Source: Pontederia crassipes (lineage: Eukaryota > Streptophyta > Magnoliopsida > Commelinales > Pontederiaceae). Taken from it: a stretch of DNA of 64,000 bases. The notes beneath the pieces were generated by a model, which saw only the letters and a list, made by a program, of their open reading frames with translations, was not told the DNA's origin and made no database searches. Positions 59,601 through 64,000 of this stretch are shown here, piece after piece. A program made the translations under genes and the position numbers. The DNA lies in the NCBI GenBank assembly GCA_030549335.1, contig CM060183.1, positions 27,354,552 to 27,418,551 of the forward strand. The letters are read 5' to 3'. Position 1 is the first letter of the stretch. The number at the start of each line of letters is the position of its first letter.

Positions 59601-60295
59601 TTGTCCCGTTTATCATTCTTCTTGCCACCTGATCGGGCTTTGTCCTTCGTCGACTTACCCTTATCTTTGATCTGCCAAGGTCTTGGTTTGTTGAAAATTT
59701 TACCAAAACTTCAACTGTGATCAATGCATCCTTCAGTGCACAATGAGACACTCACACACAAGGAGAGGAGAGATGCAAAATTAGAGAATTTTATAGAGCA
59801 AAACTAGAATGATTGCAAGCGCTGTTGTAAGAATTACAACAGTTTATAGTGTCAAAGAAGTACAAGAATTCTCTCTAGAAAAAACTCGGAACTCGGCCCT
59901 TGAAGACTCCAGAAAATCTGGCCACTTTATGCTCCTAGTCGCCTTAGGAGTTTGGCCGTGTCCGCCATGCGCCCGCGCCACGCCCGTCCGAGTGTTACTC
60001 AGACTCTAGCTGCCGCACACGTCCAGCTGTCCTCAAGTACTCTTATCGGTGAGCGCTATCTTTTCCTAGTACTCCTCATTCTGGGAGATGATCCGGCCAC
60101 CTGGAAACTCGCCGTCCTACACGCCTTAGGAAAGTTTCCGGCCACGTTCCTACTTGAACTCAGACATATCCCCGGCCTTCCTACTCGCGATAGGAGTCCA
60201 GGTTCTCCTCAAACCTCCTTGTCCATAGGCCCAGTCCGCGTGCGCCTGGGACGGTCCGAGGCGTGCCGCTATGGAAGGGGGTGACACCCGGGACA

Positions 60296-60812
60296 CGCAC
60301 GCCCCGTAGTCTGGCCGCAGCGATTCAACTCTCGACGACGTGAACGTAATCATCCTGCCGCAGCCTGCATCAGGCTGTTTTCGGCCTCGCGGATGCAGAG
60401 GAACGTTCCCTTCGCCTTGGCGCCAACATCCGGTCGAAGCTACCCTCAGTGGTGTTGGCTATGGACGGTAGTCGGCGTCCATGACGGCCGCAACAGTGAT
60501 GAGGATGTGGAGGTCCGGCCCCACGGCGGCCGCCCCGGCGTCGAACAGACCCTTGACCTGGCGGGCGCAGATGACGTCCGTGAATACTGCTGCCGCCCGA
60601 CGGGGGGCCGCCGATGTCGTGGGTGCTGTTGATGGTCGAGACGAGATTCTCGGCCGTGGTCGGGCCCGGTTGCGACGACGACGACGCGCGCGCGCGTGTC
60701 GTGGCCGCCGACCGATGTAGTCGGCTGCTCCAATCACGATGGTCACGCGGGCTTCGCGCGGCGGGCGGTCGTGAGCCGGTGCGTGGTTGGTGGGAGGAGC
60801 GGTTGCCGCCAT
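60296..60812 (-). pseudogene. SDR pseudogene, N-terminal part
   Basis: It starts at an ATG equivalent (60812) as MAATAPPTNHAP, and PPREARVTIVIGAADYIG matches LRGRVAIVTGGAGGIG of the intact neighbour, with the dinucleotide-binding glycines lost. QVKGLFDAGAAAVGPDLHIL closely matches QVKSLFDAAAAAFGPDIHIL. Further down, frameshifted segments and MITFTSSRVESLRPDYGAC match IITFSSSGVGSLRPGFGAY. Homology ends at 60296, just before the catalytic Lys, where chromovirus 1 begins. It is in the same orientation as the intact gene and ~535 bp downstream of it, so it is a tandem duplicate that decayed. Confidence 0.88.
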
Positions 60813-61346
60813 GACGACACGGTACTGTTTCGTTGTGGTCGAGACAGCAGTGATAATAATATTGTTATGACCGACGATTCCACACCCCACAGCGAAGGCG
60901 GTGAAGAGCAAAGAAACAAAATAATGTGACAGTGTGACACATCATTTTTGAGAGAAAAAAAGTAAGACAAGACACGTACGGCATTGAGGAATCCGATAAA
61001 TTAGTGAGCTTGTCGGATTTTTTTTGCTAACGCATGAAGATTTTTGGATAATGCGATTGCATGCGAATCTAACTAGACTCTTGCGAACTAAGTTGTCTCG
61101 CCAACCATAACCAAACTTATGTTTCCAACGAGGATAAATTTATTACTAATAAATAGCAAAGTAGCAATCACAGACTACACGCGTTGTTCAGAAAAAAAAA
61201 GAAAAGTAAAAAAGAGGGCTCATAAAACAGAAGTGGTGAAGAAAAGGAAAAAAAAACAGATAAGGTGATAAGGCTGCGCCGTTCATGACCAGACGTCCGA
61301 GCTGCATGCAAATCAATAATATCTTATGCGCGTGCGCGCAAGCAGA
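60813..61346. other. spacer between SDR gene and its pseudogene
   Basis: It contains the 3' flank of the intact SDR gene and the former promoter side of the pseudogene. AT-rich, with A-runs at about 61190-61260. No other feature is seen. Confidence 0.5.
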
Positions 61347-62156
61347 CTAGATATTGCCACCGTTGACGCGAATGACCTGGCCGTTCACCCACTCGCCGGA
61401 TTCGCTGCAAAGAAAGCCCACCATCGGCGCAATGTCCTCCGGGCGCCCCAGCCGCCCCAACGGCGACTCCGCTGCATACTTCCCCCAGTCCTCCTCCGGC
61501 TTTCCGTCGTAGAACATCGGCGTCATCGTCGGTCCTGGAGCGATTGCGTTCGCTGTGATCAAAGTCCCCCTCAGCTCCTTAGACAATATCTTGGTCATGA
61601 CCTCGATGCCCGCCTTGGTCGCGATGTACGCTCCGAAGCCCGGCCGAAGCGACCCGACCCCGGACGATGAGAACGTGATGATGCGCCCGCCGCCGCCGCG
61701 CACCAGGCGGTTCGCCGCCTCCCGGCAGCAGATGAACGTGCCCTTGGCGTTGATGTCGAACATCCAGTTCAGGCTCTCGTCGCTGGTGTCGGCTATGGAC
61801 GGGTAGCTGGTGTCGAGGACGGCCGCGGTGGTGACGAGGATGTGGATGTCCGGGCCGAACGCGGCCGCGGCGGCGTCGAAGAGGCTCTTCACTTGGGCAG
61901 TCTTGGACACGTCCGCGTGCACCGCGATGGCGCGATGGCGGTCCCCGTCGGCGGCATGACCTTTGTTGATTCCCGCCACGAGGCTCTCGGCGGGGGCCGG
62001 ATCGCCGACGTAGCCGACCACGACATGGGCGCCGAGGGACGCGAGGTGGGATGAGACAGCGGAACCAATGCCGCCCGCGCCGCCGGTGACGATGGCCACA
62101 CGGCCTCGCAGCGGCTGCTCCGAGGCATGGCCGTTCGGAGTTGCTTGAGATGCCAT
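61347..62156 (-). CDS. short-chain dehydrogenase/reductase (SDR), NAD(P)-dependent
   Basis: This is a single-exon classical SDR of 269 aa, the usual length of the family. The cofactor loop TGGAGGIG is at residues 24-31, the catalytic tetrad candidates are Asn136 (MFDINAKGT), Ser164/165 (TFSSSG), Tyr177 and Lys181 (YIATK), and a WVNGQVIRVNGG C-terminal motif follows. It is closest in look to plant NADPH-dependent aldehyde/carbonyl reductases; the substrate cannot be read from the sequence. The usual NNAG structural motif reads TTAA here (VTTAAVL, ~108-114), an odd change. Start MASQATPNGHAS at 62156 is chosen because the fold begins about 16 residues later; a longer in-frame ATG exists upstream at 62312 but has no conserved sequence. 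No targeting peptide is evident, so it is probably cytosolic. Coding GC is very high against AT-rich flanks. Confidence 0.93.
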   Translation of the reverse strand: MASQATPNGHASEQPLRGRVAIVTGGAGGIGSAVSSHLASLGAHVVVGYVGDPAPAESLVAGINKGHAADGDRHRAIAVHADVSKTAQVKSLFDAAAAAFGPDIHILVTTAAVLDTSYPSIADTSDESLNWMFDINAKGTFICCREAANRLVRGGGGRIITFSSSGVGSLRPGFGAYIATKAGIEVMTKILSKELRGTLITANAIAPGPTMTPMFYDGKPEEDWGKYAAESPLGRLGRPEDIAPMVGFLCSESGEWVNGQVIRVNGGNI

Positions 62157-62419
62157 GATCGAGGAGATTGTACAAATGTTGCTTGCTGCTGTAAAAGCTC
62201 TGCAACTTTGGAGAGTCTTATGGGACCGAGTAGGTAAGACGTGTGGCTGCTGCCCTTTGCAATAAGTGTAGGCAACTAGGCATGCGATTGATGTTTGCAT
62301 CGAAAGATGCAAATTTTAATAAAAAAAGAAAGATGCAAATTAAAGAAAAAAGAAATATACAAATTAAAAAAAAGATAAAAGAATATAAGCCTTGCTTGGG
62401 AAATGAGTCAAATATTTGG
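62157..62419. other. upstream region of the SDR gene
   Basis: It holds the 5' UTR and promoter side of the SDR gene, with an A-rich tract at 62310-62380 (plus strand). No clear TATA box is seen at a canonical distance. Confidence 0.4.
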
Positions 62420-63200
62420 TTCGGTTAATGCTTGAATGTCACTTTTTTAATTCTTAATGTGACTCCATATTTCTCATTTTGCTCTCCTACTTTCACTAAT
62501 ATTTTCTCACATCTTCTCTCATGCCTTTTCATCAAACTTATTTAAAATAATTAATATTTTAATTATCTTTTATTTCTTCACTATCTCTCTTTTTCAGATT
62601 AGTACTTTTATTTTTTATGATAAAAATATAATATTTATATAATACGAGATATGATACACATATAAATTTAATTAATAAGTAAAACTAAAATTACATTAAA
62701 TATGTAAAGTATTAGAAAAAAATATATGAAATAAAATTGGAAATAAAAAATAGTGTAAGTGAAAATAAAGTACTACAAAAAAAATTAAAAAAGAATTTTA
62801 TCAAATGGGATTCAATGTTTTTTCCAATGTTTTAATTGAATCCCACCCAAATTCTTTAATATAACAATATCGTATAATATAAAGGGAACACATATTAATT
62901 TAATTTAATATTATAATATACATATAAATTAGTTTTTGAAAAAATAAAAGATAAATGAGTTCTAAAAAATTGGAAAAATGACATAGACTTATTAGATAAA
63001 AATATAATATGAGATATGATACACATATAAATTTAATTAATATGTAAAACTAAAATTAGAATATTAATTAATTTAAATAAATTTGATGAAAAGTGGGAGA
63101 TGAAAAGACGGTGAGAGAATATTAATGAAAGTAAAAAAATAAAATGAGAAAAGTGGAGTAAATTAAGAAGGGGAGAAGTGGAGTTAGGAGCACCCTTTTA
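62420..63200. repeat. foldback repeat with internal direct repeats
   Basis: The arm at about 62440-62580 (CTTTCACTAATATT, CCTTTTCATCAAACTTATTT) reappears in reverse complement at about 63050-63195 (AAATAAATTTGATGAAAAG, AATATTAATGAAAG). Between the arms a ~58-bp direct repeat occurs twice (ATATGATACACATATAAATT at about 62650 and 63015). It has MITE-like organisation but I cannot fix the ends or a target duplication. Confidence 0.55.
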
Positions 63201-64000
63201 AAATGGTGCTAAATAGTAACATATAGTGGCACGGTAATAATTATAATATATAAATATCACATACTTCGAGAAAAATGTTGGTGAGGACTTGTGGTGTAAA
63301 GATTGGAATCGTTGCGTGTGTTGTGTGGTTCAGGTCCAAGTGTTCGATGGATGAAGTTAGGTTTAGATTTTATTGTTCCTCTCTCTTTTTGTTTTTCCAC
63401 TTCAGATTTATATATCAGCAAAATAAATTGATTTCGAAAATATGTTTTGACAAAAAAATATTATTTTTTGCTGATCACTCACCTATAATTATTATGTGTG
63501 TTTTCGAAAGGGAAATATAATTTTGCTACCTCTTTTAAGAAAAGAGGTAGCAGCAGCAAAACATCCATTCATCATTGTTATATTTATGATAAATGACGAA
63601 ATACAAAAAAAAAGTCCAATAATACTTAAAAATAGCAAAAATATTAAATCTTTTTTTTAAAAACAATGTCTTTCTTATAGTTATGTCTTTGGTGAAAGTT
63701 CAAAATAATTAATGTTTTAAAACGGTTTGTCATCATCCTTGAAAAAGTTAGGAACAAATTGTGAAAGTAACATTTTGCGGTAAAATTATCAAAAGTAACT
63801 TGGGCACTTGGTAGACAAAAAAAAAAAAAAAGGAAAAAAGAAAAATGAAGCATGACTATTTGGCACATTGTCAATATCAGGAGTCTTAATGGAGATGGTT
63901 TCAATATTTTCTCTGGTTTGGTGGATGCCATCTGCTATATCTACAGACGCTTTGTCGCGTTATTCGTCGTGGGGTTCGTCCTTTGCCGCATTATTCTCCT
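63201..64000. other. AT-rich spacer at the window end
   Basis: No gene, RNA or repeat family is recognised. An A-run of 15 lies near 63817-63831. Open frames on either strand show no family resemblance. Confidence 0.4.

Larger units (their letters stand above)
53462..60286 (-). mobile_element. Ty3/gypsy chromovirus 2, with CCCGG target duplication
   Basis: The element is bounded by CCCGG at 53457-53461 and 60287-60291. The 3' LTR is 53462-53979 (TGTTATGCCC.. to ..GGGGGTGACA), followed inside by the minus-strand polypurine tract GATGGGGAGGAT. The 5' LTR ends at 60286 (GGGGGTGACA); its other edge is not intact, with recognisable homology only from about 59732, and no primer-binding site or gag start is present, so a deletion removed that junction. 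Internal order is protease, RT, RNase H, integrase on the minus strand, with a Mutator-like element between protease and RT. It was inserted in the 5' LTR of chromovirus 1. Confidence 0.88.
46369..60295 (-). mobile_element. Ty3/gypsy chromovirus 1, interrupted by a CACTA element and by chromovirus 2
   Basis: The 3' LTR is 46369-46873 (TGTCATAGAG.. to ..TTTGGGACA) with the polypurine tract of the minus strand, GAGTGGGGGAGAA, just inside. The 5' LTR is 52941-53461 plus 60292-60295; chromovirus 2 sits four bases from its end. A degenerate primer-binding sequence (TGATATCAAAGC on the minus strand) adjoins the 5' LTR at 52929-52940. Order from the 5' LTR is gag, protease, RT, RNase H, integrase, chromodomain-like, as in chromoviruses. 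Flanks CGTA (46365-46368) and CGCA (60296-60299) look like a 4-bp target duplication with one change; removing the element restores SDR order. LTRs are clearly diverged and all domains are broken, so it is old and dead. Confidence 0.85.

Noticed and set aside
60459-60911. 150-codon minus-strand frame as a separate gene
   Set aside because: Its recognisable parts match the neighbouring SDR in order, interrupted by a frameshift; it is a pseudogene, not a new protein.
61579-62205. 208-codon minus-strand frame overlapping the SDR gene
   Set aside because: It is an out-of-frame shadow of the high-GC SDR coding sequence.

Overview
This is nuclear DNA from a flowering plant. The evidence is spliceable multi-exon genes with GT..AG introns, a chloroplast NDH subunit gene, a plant-type nuclear-envelope KASH protein, a nuclear tRNA-Leu and plant transposon families (Ty3 chromoviruses, Ty1/copia LTRs, CACTA, Mutator-like, TRIM, LINE). 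GC-rich coding exons (SDR, the nuclear-envelope ARM protein, exon 1 of the NDH gene) sit in AT-rich spacer, which leans towards a monocot; I cannot name the species.

Layout. (1) 1-14.1 kb is gene-dense. It holds the 3' part of the CCT8 chaperonin gene (+, 12 exons visible), a broken two-exon relic of a PNSB2-like gene (+), the intact PNSB2/NDF2-type chloroplast NDH subunit gene (+), and convergently an ARM-repeat KASH gene of the SINE1/SINE2 type (-). (2) 14.1-31 kb is intergenic. It holds a copia-type LTR with a CACTA element inside it, a LINE remnant, a small TRIM-like family with 83-bp LTRs, two oppositely oriented gypsy-type LTR-like blocks, a solo copia-type LTR with its target duplication, and a second LINE remnant. 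(3) 31-38.2 kb is a segmentally duplicated AT-rich block around a tRNA-Leu(CAA) gene. It contains an apparently perfect 1315-bp tandem duplication, an internal 272-bp tandem repeat and a deleted tRNA copy. (4) 39-43.6 kb is a complete TATA-binding protein gene (8 coding exons, 200 aa). (5) 44-60.8 kb is a SDR pseudogene split by about 16 kb of nested transposons. (6) 61.3-62.2 kb is the intact SDR gene, the tandem parent of that pseudogene. (7) The rest is AT-rich spacer with a foldback repeat.

The host genes are unrelated in function: cytosolic protein folding, chloroplast cyclic electron flow, nuclear envelope, basal transcription and redox metabolism. They do not form a pathway.

The most informative structure is the nest in the SDR pseudogene. 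Target-site duplications and LTR ends let the order of events be read: solo LTR and chromovirus 1 in the SDR, chromovirus 2 in the LTR of chromovirus 1 four bases from its end, a palindromic Mutator-like element in chromovirus 2, and a CACTA element in the RT region of chromovirus 1. I saw no prokaryote-type system, CRISPR array or biosynthetic cluster.
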